A stretch of 64,000 nt of DNA. It comes from Halobacteriales archaeon SW_8_68_21. GTDB taxonomy: Archaea > Halobacteriota > Halobacteria > Halobacteriales > Haloferacaceae. Below the pieces are notes generated by a model, which did no database searches, was not told the DNA's origin, and worked only from the letters and a program-made list of their open reading frames with translations. The stretch's first letter is position 1, and each line of letters opens with the position of its first letter. Below, one piece after another: positions 19,117-28,080 of this stretch. The DNA lies in assembly GCA_003023405.1 (NCBI GenBank), contig PXST01000043.1, positions 10,280 through 74,279 of the forward strand, read 5' to 3'. Both the position numbers and the translations under genes were made by a program.

Positions 19117-20172
19117 GTGTACGTACTCGGCCGCGACGGCGACGACGGAACGGACCGCGATCCGCCACACACCGCCCGCATCGGTGCCTTCCTCGCACGC
19201 GACGGGAGCGCCGGCGCGCCGGTCGGCGTCGACCTCGACCGCCCGCACGCGGGAGTCGTCTTCGGCAAGCGCGGGACGGGCAAGTCCTACACGCTCGGCG
19301 TCCTCGCCGAGGGACTGGCAGAGGCCGACGGCGTCGCCCCGGTCGTCGTCGACCCGATGGGCGTCTTCGGCGGTCTCGAAGCGGCCGGCGGTCGCGTCGT
19401 CGACCCCGCGGTCCGGCCCGCGTCGATACCGCCGTCTGCGTGGCCGGACCTCCTCGGTCTCGACCCGTCGGGCGGGCCGGGGAGCCTCGTCTGGCGCGTC
19501 GTCGCGGACGCGCCTCCGTCCCCGTCGCTCGCGGCACTCCGCGAGACGGTCGACGCGGCCAACGCGCCGGCGGAGACGCGGCGCGCCGCGGCGAACCACC
19601 TCCGCCTGGCGGCGTCGTGGGGCGTCTTCGACGCCGACGCGCCGCCGGTCGCCTCGCTCGCGGCCGACGGCGACCCCGCGGTGCTCGACCTCGCCGGCGT
19701 TCCCGACGCTGCCGCGGCCGCCGTCGTCCGCGCGGTCGCCCGCGGCCTCTACGACGCGCGGGTCGACGGGGACCTCCCGCGGCTCCCGTGGCTGCTCGTC
19801 GACGAGGCGCACGCCTTCTTCGGCGGGATCGCGGAGCCGGCGCTCCGGACCCTCCTGACTCGCGGGCGCGCGCCCGGCGTCTCGCTCGTCTGTGCGACCC
19901 AGCGGCCGGCCGCGCTGCCGAGCGTCGCCGTCTCGCAGTCTGACCTCCTCGTCTCGCACCGACTCACGGCCACGCGCGACGTGGACCGACTCGCGGAAGC
20001 GGAGGCGACGTACCTCGCCGGCGACCTCGCGGCGCGGCTCCCCGACGGCGTCGGCGAGGCGCTCGTCGTCGACGACGCCACCGAGACCGCCCACACGGTC
20101 CGGATCCGTGAACGGCGAACGCCACACGAGGGGGAGAGTCCCCGCGCGAGTCGCCTGTCTGGGGCGGAGTAG
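19117..20172 (+). CDS. HerA/DUF87-type ATPase
   Basis: GVVFGKRGTGKSYTLGVLAEGL (P-loop), PWLLVDEAHAFFG (Walker B), LTRGRAPGVSLVCATQRPAALPS. GTG start VYVLGRDG chosen. Confidence 0.85.
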   Translation: MYVLGRDGDDGTDRDPPHTARIGAFLARDGSAGAPVGVDLDRPHAGVVFGKRGTGKSYTLGVLAEGLAEADGVAPVVVDPMGVFGGLEAAGGRVVDPAVRPASIPPSAWPDLLGLDPSGGPGSLVWRVVADAPPSPSLAALRETVDAANAPAETRRAAANHLRLAASWGVFDADAPPVASLAADGDPAVLDLAGVPDAAAAAVVRAVARGLYDARVDGDLPRLPWLLVDEAHAFFGGIAEPALRTLLTRGRAPGVSLVCATQRPAALPSVAVSQSDLLVSHRLTATRDVDRLAEAEATYLAGDLAARLPDGVGEALVVDDATETAHTVRIRERRTPHEGESPRASRLSGAE

Positions 20173-20218
20173 CGTCCCGGGTCAGAACGTACAAGCGCTC
20201 CCCGGACCACAGATGCGC

Positions 20219-20623
20219 ATGGAACGGATCCCGTACGGCTTCCTCCTCGTCGCGGTCGGTGGGTTCCTCGGCGCGGTCGCCAGGTACGCGACCGACGCCG
20301 TGACGAGCGGACTCGTCGCCTCGGCGTCTCCCGGCGCTGGCCCCGCGATCCTCGGCGGGACGGCGACCGGCGTCGGCACCTTGACCGCGAACGTCGCTGG
20401 CTCGTTCGCGCTCGGGGTCCTGTTGACTCGAACGTCCAGCGAGCGGACCCGGCTCCTCGTCGGGACCGGCGCGCTCTCGTCGTTCACGACGTACAGCACG
20501 TTCGTCTCGGACGCGGTCGCACTCGGAACTCCGGCGGGCGCGTGGTACGTCGCCGCCAGCTACGCCACCGGACTCGCCGCGGCCGCGCTCGGCCTCGCCG
20601 TCGGGGGGCGGCACCGACGATGA
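20219..20623 (+). CDS. crcB: CrcB/Fluc fluoride channel subunit 1
   Basis: LVAVGGFLGAVARYATDAV...GTLTANVAGSFALGVLL...GALSSFTTYSTFVSDAV. Confidence 0.92.
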   Translation: MERIPYGFLLVAVGGFLGAVARYATDAVTSGLVASASPGAGPAILGGTATGVGTLTANVAGSFALGVLLTRTSSERTRLLVGTGALSSFTTYSTFVSDAVALGTPAGAWYVAASYATGLAAAALGLAVGGRHRR

Positions 20624-20982
20624 CCGCCGAGTCGCTCCTCGCGGCGGCGCTCGTCGGCGTCGGCGGGGCCTTCGGCGCGGTCTCGCGTCACGCGGTCGGC
20701 CTCCGCGTCGAGGGGGGCCGGTCGGTCCTCGTCGTCAACGCCCTCGGCAGCTTCGCCCTCGGTGCGGTGGTCGCCGCACCAATCGGGTCGGCGGCGACGC
20801 TGCTTTTCGGCGTCGGCTTCTGTGGCGCGTTCACGACGTTCTCGTCGTTCGCCGTCGGGACGGTTCGGGCGGCGAGCGGGACCGGCGGCCGCGCCGCGGC
20901 GGCGGTCGCGGCGTCGAACCTCGTGGCCGCGCTGATCGCGTTTCTCCTCGGCTCGTTCGCCGTCGGCGGCGTCTTCGGCTGA
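20620..20982 (+). CDS. crcB: CrcB/Fluc fluoride channel subunit 2
   Basis: VGVGGAFGAVSRHAVGLRV...VVNALGSFALGAVV...GFCGAFTTFSSFAVGTV; ATGA overlap with subunit 1. Confidence 0.92.
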   Translation: MTAESLLAAALVGVGGAFGAVSRHAVGLRVEGGRSVLVVNALGSFALGAVVAAPIGSAATLLFGVGFCGAFTTFSSFAVGTVRAASGTGGRAAAAVAASNLVAALIAFLLGSFAVGGVFG

Positions 20983-21078
20983 GCGACGGCCGACCCCCGA
21001 TCGGTGACCGTCCGTCGTCCGCTCGACGCCGGCCCGCCAAGCGATAGGTACAGCATCCCCCGGCCCGTATCCGAGCGC

Positions 21079-21393
21079 GTGACCGACACCGACCGCTCCG
21101 TCGACGCCGAGTCGGCAGGCTCCGGCGACTCCGGACCGCTCTCCGAGGACGTGGACCCGGAGGCAGTCCCCGAGTTCGGCGACCTCTCGATCCTCCAGCG
21201 CGCGTTCGTCGCAGCGGCCCAAAGCCCCTCCCGCGGAGTGCTGGTCGTCGGCCTGTTCGCGTTCGCGCTCGCCTTCTACGCCGCGTTCTGGCTGTCGTTC
21301 CCCCGCGCCGCCGGCTTCCTCTCGGCAATCGCGGCGGTCGTCGCCATCGTCGCGGCGCTCGTCTACTGGCTTCTCGACCGTGTCTCTCGGTGA
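21079..21393 (+). CDS. Haloarchaeal small membrane protein
   Basis: GTG start VTDTDRSVDAES...; two TM segments SRGVLVVGLFAFALAFYAAFWL and GFLSAIAAVVAIVAALVYWLL. Confidence 0.6.
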   Translation: MTDTDRSVDAESAGSGDSGPLSEDVDPEAVPEFGDLSILQRAFVAAAQSPSRGVLVVGLFAFALAFYAAFWLSFPRAAGFLSAIAAVVAIVAALVYWLLDRVSR

Positions 21394-21452
21394 CGCCCGC
21401 TCGCTCGTCGGCGTCTCCCTCCCGCTCCTCGCGGCTGCGTTCCGACGGAAGC

Positions 21453-22862
21453 TCAGGGCCGCGGCTCGTAGAGTTCCCGGAGCGGCCGGCCGAACGCGGG
21501 CGCGAGCGTCGCGACCGCGTCGCCGACCAGCACGTCGCGGTCGTCGAACGCCGACTCCACCTGCGCGCCGAGCGCCACGTCGCCCGCGGCGTCGCTCTCG
21601 AGGTACTCCCTGACGGTGGCGAACTCCCGCTCGCGCTCGACGACGTAGCGGTCCCCGTCGATGAACGGGCCGTACGTGTCCGGGTCGACCTCGTCGACGT
21701 ACGATTCGTAGAAGCTCGCCGCGTGTTTCCACACCGCGACGGGCGGCCCCTCGTGGCGCTCGACTGCCGGTCGCTCCGTCACCTCCAGCTCCGCGTACAG
21801 CGCAGCTCGCGTCGTACTTCCCGAATCGTCTTCGGCCCCAGCCGCGTCCGTCATGGCCGTCGCCCGGAGGATGTCGAACCCGTGACCGTCGAGTCCGCGG
21901 ACGATCCCGTCCAGCGATCGCCGGAGCTGGGGCCACAGCTGGTCGTCGACGAGGTCAGGCGCATCGAAGACGATCGCGACGGGCGTCGTCCCGCGTCGGT
22001 CGAGGTGGTCGCGGACCTCACCGGAACCAAGCGGCTCCGGGTCGTCCGGCTCGAAGAGGGCCTCACTCGGGGCCGCGAGCAGCTCCCGCGCGTAATGTTG
22101 GAACCGCGCGAGGTTCGTCGCCGACAGCACCGCGGCGACGTTCCGCGTCGGGTCCGTGGGGTCGACGACGACCAGCGGATCCTCGAACGTGCGCTCCGCG
22201 TGGCTCTCGGGGTCGAACTCTACCGGCGGGTGCCAGCTCCGGACCGACTTAACGAGCGGGACGAACCCGCCGAGTTCCAACACGAGCAGCTCCGTCAGGT
22301 ATCCCGAAAACCCCTCCGTCCGGAGGTCGCTGCCGTACGCGCCGATCCCCTTCAGGAAGGCCTTCGCCAGCACCACGTCCGCCGCGAGGTCGTCGTCGAG
22401 CCGCGCTGAGAGGTACGCGTCGTGGAACGGGGTGCGGTCGACCGCCGAGACCAGATCCCCCGCCGTCTCCACGTCGTGACAGGGGACCAAGTCGACGTCG
22501 AACCCGTCGTAGCTCCCTTTTACGTACGGGTGTTCCGCGTACTCCTCGTGCCCGTCGGGGAGGACTACGTGTCCGAGCGCTAACCCGTACTCCTCTAACT
22601 CGGCGCGGTCGATGTCCGCGTCGAACCGGACGAAGAGATCGATGTCGCGGTCGCCGGCGACCCACGTGCCGCGCGCGGTCGACCCGACCTGAACCACGTC
22701 GGCGTCGACCGAGAGGTCGGCTATCGCCTCGTGGGTCCGCTCGGTCAGCGCCGCGCTCGCCGCCTTCAGCCGCTCGCGCTCCGCCGGCTCCGGGAGGACG
22801 CGCTCGCGGACGCGCGATAGCACCGCGTCCAACTCTTCGCCGAGCGCCTCCTCGTCGTCCAT
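21453..22862 (-). CDS. cca: CCA-adding enzyme (archaeal class I)
   Basis: VVQVGSTARGTWVAGDRDIDLFVRFD...HPYVKGSYDGFDVDLVPCHDV; start MDDEEALGEELDAVLSRV. Confidence 0.95.
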   Translation of the reverse strand: MDDEEALGEELDAVLSRVRERVLPEPAERERLKAASAALTERTHEAIADLSVDADVVQVGSTARGTWVAGDRDIDLFVRFDADIDRAELEEYGLALGHVVLPDGHEEYAEHPYVKGSYDGFDVDLVPCHDVETAGDLVSAVDRTPFHDAYLSARLDDDLAADVVLAKAFLKGIGAYGSDLRTEGFSGYLTELLVLELGGFVPLVKSVRSWHPPVEFDPESHAERTFEDPLVVVDPTDPTRNVAAVLSATNLARFQHYARELLAAPSEALFEPDDPEPLGSGEVRDHLDRRGTTPVAIVFDAPDLVDDQLWPQLRRSLDGIVRGLDGHGFDILRATAMTDAAGAEDDSGSTTRAALYAELEVTERPAVERHEGPPVAVWKHAASFYESYVDEVDPDTYGPFIDGDRYVVEREREFATVREYLESDAAGDVALGAQVESAFDDRDVLVGDAVATLAPAFGRPLRELYEPRP

Positions 22863-23027
22863 ACCGACACGTCTCGCGGTCCGGCCGAAAACGTGTCGGT
22901 CGGCTTGACGGCGCGGCGGCCGACCGGCCGTCACGCAAACGTTTCCCGCCGTTCGGGGTCCGTCGAACCTCGCTCCGTCGGGCGGAAACGAAAGCCCTAT
23001 CAAAACAACGCGAGTACGCGATAACGA

Positions 23028-23135
23028 GCCGAAGTAGCTCAGTTGGTAGAGCGCCTCGCTGTTATGACGCTCGGCGGGCAACCCCCGATCGTCACAGTCA
23101 CGAGGCGGTCCCAGGTTCGAGTCCTGGCTTCGGCG
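23028..23135 (+). tRNA. tRNA-Asn(GUU) with intron 23065..23099
   Basis: GCCGAAG/CTTCGGC acceptor, CCTCG-CTGTTA..A-CGAGG anticodon arm after intron removal, CCAGGTTCGAGTCCTGG T arm. Confidence 0.93.
23065..23099 (+). other. tRNA intron (position 37/38, BHB)
   Basis: Central helix CTGT/ACAG (4 bp), 3-nt bulges TAT and TCA, inner helix GACG/CGTC. Confidence 0.9.
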
Positions 23136-23198
23136 CTTTCTTCCCGACGGTCTGCTCGGTCAGCATCTGCTTTGTACGTTACCGACTCAGTGTGTGGT

Positions 23199-23663
23199 AT
23201 GTCCCGCTACGAACAGTACGAGCGACTCGGAGAGCCGCAGAAGCGCGGACAGGCGACGGAAGCGATCGTCACGGCAGAACTACTCGCTCGCGACGTGTCG
23301 GTGCTTGAACCGGCATACGACAACGAACCGTACGACCTCGTGGTCGAAATCGGGGATGCGTTTCACCGCGTACAGGTCAAAACAGCATATGACGGCAAAC
23401 GAGACGGGACGGTGGAGTTCCGGACCCGAAGCGTTCGGACGAAAAGCGATGGGTACGAACGGGACGGCTATGAGGGTAAAATCGATTACTTCGCCGCGCT
23501 GAACGTCACCGAAGAGGAGATCTATCTCGTCCCGATCGAAGACGCCGGAGCGACGACGGTCACGATCCGGTACGAGCCCGCCGCGAACAATAACCGGGCG
23601 AACGTGAACTGGCACGCAGAGTACCGGCTTGACACGGTCCTCGGGCGTCTCCGATCGGGGTAA
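23199..23663 (+). CDS. PD-(D/E)XK nuclease-like protein (PDDEXK_5-like)
   Basis: KRGQATEAIVTAELLARDVSVLEPAYDNEPYDLVVEIGDAFHRVQVKTAYDGK: E...YDLVV...QVK catalytic pattern. Confidence 0.75.
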   Translation: MSRYEQYERLGEPQKRGQATEAIVTAELLARDVSVLEPAYDNEPYDLVVEIGDAFHRVQVKTAYDGKRDGTVEFRTRSVRTKSDGYERDGYEGKIDYFAALNVTEEEIYLVPIEDAGATTVTIRYEPAANNNRANVNWHAEYRLDTVLGRLRSG

Positions 23664-23707
23664 TGCGGTAGCCTAAAGAGCGTGCCTCGTATATCGGCTA
23701 GACACAC

Positions 23708-23783
23708 GGGCCTTTAGCTTAGTCTGGCTCAAAGCCCTCCGCTCATAACGGAGTGATCGCCGGTTCAAATCCGGCAAGGCCCA
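23708..23783 (+). tRNA. tRNA with CAU anticodon (tRNA-Ile2 or elongator Met)
   Basis: GGGCCTT/AAGGCCC acceptor, CTCCG-CTCATAA-CGGAG anticodon arm, GCCGGTTCAAATCCGGC T arm; no intron. Confidence 0.9.
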
Positions 23784-23872
23784 TCGCTTTCACACCCGCT
23801 ATCGGGCGGTCTCTCATCCGCTTAGTCGCCGAAGCGCTCGGTCGCCGAGACACGCCTCTCAGACGGGCCCGT

Positions 23873-24226
23873 CTACTCCCGTCGAAGCGTCATGTCGGGC
23901 GGGGTCTCGACCGCGAGGTTGTCGCTCACCGGACAGCGCTCCTCGACCGCGGCGGTGAACTCGGCGAGCGTGTCGTCGGCGACCCCGCCCGACATGACGC
24001 TTCGGTCGAGATCGAAGTCCGGGGCCACCGCACGGACCGTCGCGTTGAGACAGCCGGTCCAAGCGGCGAGCAGGTACTCGATCGGCATCGCGCCGGCGTC
24101 CTCGCCCCCCATCGCTTCCGGGTCGTCCATCACCAGTTCGTGGTTCCGGGCCTCGGCGACGAACTTCGACTCGCCGTCGCTCTCACCGCGGACTTCCATT
24201 CGCTGCGTCGCGTTGGCGTCACTCAT
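23873..24226 (-). CDS. OsmC family protein
   Basis: MSDANATQRMEVRGESDGESKFVAEARNHELVMDDPEAMGGEDAGAMPIEYLLAAWTGCLNATVRAVA. Confidence 0.9.
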   Translation of the reverse strand: MSDANATQRMEVRGESDGESKFVAEARNHELVMDDPEAMGGEDAGAMPIEYLLAAWTGCLNATVRAVAPDFDLDRSVMSGGVADDTLAEFTAAVEERCPVSDNLAVETPPDMTLRRE

Positions 24227-24490
24227 CGCCGGAGCTAGCGTTTCAGCGGGATTAAACGGTCGACGTACACCGGATTCGTGCCGCCGGCCCCGACGGACGG
24301 GTCTCGTGTGAACGCCGTCCAAGGGAGACGGGAGCCCCGTTCGCGCTCTCTCCACCGTTCAAGATGCGTCTGGCGCGTCCCGGATACCGGTGATTTCTGC
24401 GATCCCGTCGCCGGAACGGCCCGAACGCGAGCGATCGCTTCACTCGGCGCGGCCGCGAGCGACGCGGGCCTCGGCCACGGCGCGCGTCGG

Positions 24491-25354
24491 CTACTCCAAC
24501 AGCTCCACTAGTTCGTTCACGTCCTCGACGACGGCGTCCGCGCCGCTCGCGGCGAACTTCTCTCGACCCGCCTCGCCCGTCAGTCCGCCCGTCAGCACGC
24601 CGATCCCGTAGTAGACGCGCGTCGCGTCGGTCTCGTCGGCGTTGCGCGCGGTCCGCACGTCGTCGAGGGTGTCGCCCGCGAACGCGACGCGATCGGCGTC
24701 GACCCGCTCCGCGAGCTCCACGAGCGCTCGCGGGTGCGGTTTCCCCTCCTCCCAGTCGTCCATCGTGAACCGACGGTCGTCCGGCACGTCGAAACCGACG
24801 CGCTCCAAGGCGATGTCGGCCTCCACGGCCGGCCGCCCGGTCAGGACGCCGACGTCGAACCGCGCCGTGAGGTCGGTGATCGTCTCGGGGTCCACGAGCG
24901 TCGGCTCGTCGTGGATGTACCCGTCCGTCTCGATCAGCGGCTCGCCGCCCTCCAGCTCGCGGTACAGCTCCGAGCCGAGGTACAGCGCCTGAAACGTCTC
25001 GCGGAGCGCGTCCCGGTCCCACTGGTCGCGGACGCGGGCCTGTGCGACCCGGGGGAGGTCGCCGACGACCTCCTTGGCGGCGTCGAGACCGCCGCCGAGT
25101 TCGCGGACGCGGTCGGTGAACTCGTCGATGTCCATCCGAAGTCCCTCGCGGCGGGCCAACACGAACAGGGCGGCCGCGTCCGTCAGCTCCCAGTCGTTGT
25201 TGAACCCCCCGGCGTTCTTGAACGCCTGGACCGCTGCCGGGTCGATCGGCTTGCCGCACACCCGGTCGACGGACTCGAGGATCGCTCGTCGGTAGGAGTC
25301 CCCCACGTCGACCAACACCCCGTCGATGTCGAGGACCACTGCGTCGACCTGCAT
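24491..25354 (-). CDS. HAD-type hydrolase (TIGR01548-like)
   Basis: [25 protein letters not shown]...[20 protein letters not shown]...[18 protein letters not shown]. Confidence 0.9.
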   Translation of the reverse strand: MQVDAVVLDIDGVLVDVGDSYRRAILESVDRVCGKPIDPAAVQAFKNAGGFNNDWELTDAAALFVLARREGLRMDIDEFTDRVRELGGGLDAAKEVVGDLPRVAQARVRDQWDRDALRETFQALYLGSELYRELEGGEPLIETDGYIHDEPTLVDPETITDLTARFDVGVLTGRPAVEADIALERVGFDVPDDRRFTMDDWEEGKPHPRALVELAERVDADRVAFAGDTLDDVRTARNADETDATRVYYGIGVLTGGLTGEAGREKFAASGADAVVEDVNELVELLE

Positions 25355-25450
25355 ACCGCTACCCCGGCTGGCGGCGGAATGAACGTTCGGGTTCGCGGTC
25401 GCCGTCGCCGGTTCCATCTCGTCTCCTCTGGTCCCGCCCGGACCCGCCGG

Positions 25451-25836
25451 TCGTCGCGCGACGTACACGACCGGTCTAGACGCCGCCGAGCGCCGCTGGA
25501 CCTCGACGACCGGCTCCTCGAACCCGAGTGTGGTGAACAGGCAGGCGGCGTCGAGCCGCTCGGCGAGCGCGACGGTCGGCGACTGAAGTTCGGCGGGGAG
25601 GTTCCGCGCGTACACGGCGTCGACGTCCGCGTCCCGCCCGCCGCGTCTCGGGTCGTTTCGCTCGCCGCGTCCCGCGCCGCGTCGCTCACCTCGACGTCGA
25701 CCGCGACCACCTCGCGACCCCGGCCGGCGAGCGCGAGAGCGACGTCTGGGCGTCGCCCGACGCCGACCTCGATCAGCCGCTCGTATCGGTCGAGCGCGTC
25801 GGCGAGCGCCCGTCCCGACGGGGGTGATGGTGCCAC
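25451..25836 (-). pseudogene. UPF0146-like protein, frameshifted near 25630
   Basis: N-part [67 protein letters not shown] in one frame, C-part [49 protein letters not shown] in another. Confidence 0.75.
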
Positions 25837-25875
25837 GGCGCGGGCTTTATGATTGCGGCGGTCAAAAGCAGTTTC

Positions 25876-26397
25876 ATGCTCGTGGACATCGTCCCCGTCG
25901 GAGAAGTCACTCCCCAAGTGAAGCGGGAGGCCTCCGGCGCGCTGCGCTCCGTATACGACTGCGACGTGACGGTCCACGACGACCAGCCGATTCCCGACTC
26001 CGCGCACGACGCCGACCGCTCCCAGTACCGTGCCGAGGACCTCATCGAGACGGTCACCCGGGTCGGCGGCGGCGAGAAGAACATCGGAATTACGCCCGAG
26101 GATCTCTACTACCGTCGCCGGAACTACGTGTTCGGCCTCGCGTACCTCAACGGAAGCGGCTCTGTCATCTCCACGCACCGGCTCCGCACCTCCTCCGACG
26201 GCGGCGTCTCCACCAAGCCCGCGGTCGATGTCTTCGGCGACCGCGTCCGCAAGGAGGTCGTCCACGAGATCGGACACACCCTCGGGCTTGAACACTGCGA
26301 CAACAGCAAGTGCGTGATGTCGTTTTCTCCTACCGTCCGCGAGGTCGACGTGAAAGAGGAGAACCTCTGTGGGACCTGTTCTCGGCTCGTTCGCTGA
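25876..26397 (+). CDS. amzA: Archaemetzincin
   Basis: KEVVHEIGHTLGLEHCDNSKCVMSFSPTVREVDVKEENLCGTC: HExxHxxGxxHCxxxxCxM and CxxC. Confidence 0.97.
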   Translation: MLVDIVPVGEVTPQVKREASGALRSVYDCDVTVHDDQPIPDSAHDADRSQYRAEDLIETVTRVGGGEKNIGITPEDLYYRRRNYVFGLAYLNGSGSVISTHRLRTSSDGGVSTKPAVDVFGDRVRKEVVHEIGHTLGLEHCDNSKCVMSFSPTVREVDVKEENLCGTCSRLVR

Positions 26398-26468
26398 CGC
26401 CGCGCGCTCGCCGTCCGCTCCGTTCTCCCGCCGGTAGACGTAAAGTCCGCCCCGTACAAGAGACATGT

Positions 26469-26768
26469 ATGGCCGCAAAGCCGGAATACCGCGACCGGCC
26501 GGACGTCGAAGTGGCGCTGCTCGACGCGCTCGTCGATCGCGGCGACGAGGGGATGACGGTCCTCGAACTTCGCGCGGCCGTCGACGCCGACATCGACGCC
26601 GTCGAGGAGGCGCTCTCCGCGCTGAAAGAGGACTCCCTGATCATCGTCGAGACCGAGGAGCGCGTTCGAGTGTACGCCCACGATCAAGTCGTTCCCGACC
26701 CGGACGCGGCGACCGACGACCCGTCGGAGAGCCTCGTCGACGCGATCCGCGACCGGATCGGACTGTAA
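26469..26768 (+). CDS. Winged-helix-like haloarchaeal protein
   Basis: MAAKPEYRDRPDVEVALLDALVDRGDEGMTVLELRAAVDADIDAVEEALSALKEDSLI. Confidence 0.75.
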   Translation: MAAKPEYRDRPDVEVALLDALVDRGDEGMTVLELRAAVDADIDAVEEALSALKEDSLIIVETEERVRVYAHDQVVPDPDAATDDPSESLVDAIRDRIGL

Positions 26769-26871
26769 CTGCCGTTTTATACGCCGTCGTCCCGCCCCAC
26801 GCCGCCGTCCCGTCCTCCCCTGCGCCACTGGAGACGGCGGGCTTTTGACCCTCGATCGCGTCCCTGCGACC

Positions 26872-28029
26872 ATGACGCTCGTCTCCGGCACCCACGACGC
26901 GCACAGCGCGGCGTACCGCGACCGCGGCGGCCGCGAGGTGGTCGACCACTACGGCAAGCCCGTCCGCGTCGGGAGGGCGGTCCGCAAGGTCGCCGGCGTG
27001 ATCGAGATGGGATACGGCGTCCTCGCGGTCCGGGGGAGCGACCGCGTCGAGTTCGTCGACAACGCCGTCTCGAACCGCGTCCCGACCGAGGACGGGGCGG
27101 GGATGTACGCCCTGCTGCTCGACCCGCAGGGCGGGATCGAGACGGACATGTACGTGTACAACGCCGACGAACGCCTGCTCGTCTTCCTTCCGCCCGAGCG
27201 GACGGAGGCGGTCGCCGCCGACTGGGCGGAGAAGGTGTTCATTCAGGACGTCGAGATCGACGACGTCTCCGAGGAGTTCGGCGTGTTCGGCGTCCACGGT
27301 CCCAAGTCGACGGAGAAGGTTGCGTCCGTCCTCGGCGGTCCCGGCGCGCCCGAGGAGCCGCTATCCTTCGTCCGCGGGTCGATGGTCGACGCCGGCGTCA
27401 CGGTGATCGCGACGGACGCCCCCTTGGGTGAGGAGGGCTACGAGATCGTCTGCGCCGCCGCCGACGCGGCCGACGTGTTCGACACCCTGATCAACCGCGG
27501 ACTCAACGCCACGCCCTTCGGCTACCGGACGTGGGACGCGCTCGCGACGGAGGCCGGAACGCCCCTCTTCGAGTACGAACTGGCGGGGACGATCCCGAAC
27601 GTCCTCGGTCTCCGGAACGCGCTCGACTTCGAGAAGGGGTGTTACGTCGGTCAGGAGGTCGTCTCCCGCGTGGAAAACCAGGGGCGACCGAGCCGGCGGC
27701 TCGTCGGCCTCGCACTCGACGGTCTCGCCGAAGCGGTCGCCGACATCGACGCGGACGCCGACCCGCGGGGGATAGACGCCGCGCTCCCTGCCGCCGGCGC
27801 GGCCGTCTTCGACGGTGACGAGGCGGTCGGCGAGGTCACGCGCGCCGCGGTCGGGCCCGCGACCGACGTTCCGATCGCCTTGGCGCTCGTCGCCGTTGAC
27901 GCCGACCTCGACGGGGTCGCCGTCCGTGTCGACGGCGACGAGGCGGCCGCGACCGTCGCCGACCTCCCGTTCGTTGACGGGAGCGCCCGGTCCGCACGGC
28001 TCCCGACGTACCCGGAGCTCCCCGTCTGA
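26872..28029 (+). CDS. YgfZ/GcvT-like aminomethyltransferase family protein
   Basis: FEKGCYVGQEVVSRVENQGRPSRRLVGL is the YgfZ/CAF17-type KGCYxGQE motif. Confidence 0.88.
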   Translation: MTLVSGTHDAHSAAYRDRGGREVVDHYGKPVRVGRAVRKVAGVIEMGYGVLAVRGSDRVEFVDNAVSNRVPTEDGAGMYALLLDPQGGIETDMYVYNADERLLVFLPPERTEAVAADWAEKVFIQDVEIDDVSEEFGVFGVHGPKSTEKVASVLGGPGAPEEPLSFVRGSMVDAGVTVIATDAPLGEEGYEIVCAAADAADVFDTLINRGLNATPFGYRTWDALATEAGTPLFEYELAGTIPNVLGLRNALDFEKGCYVGQEVVSRVENQGRPSRRLVGLALDGLAEAVADIDADADPRGIDAALPAAGAAVFDGDEAVGEVTRAAVGPATDVPIALALVAVDADLDGVAVRVDGDEAAATVADLPFVDGSARSARLPTYPELPV

Positions 28030-28080
28030 GCGCCCGGCGACCGCGTCCGGTGGTCTCGCGAACGCCGTCGACGACGCACC

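Noticed and set aside
20560-21936. 458-aa minus-strand ORF opposite crcB and neighbours
   Set aside because: Arg/Gly-rich antisense frame with no motif.
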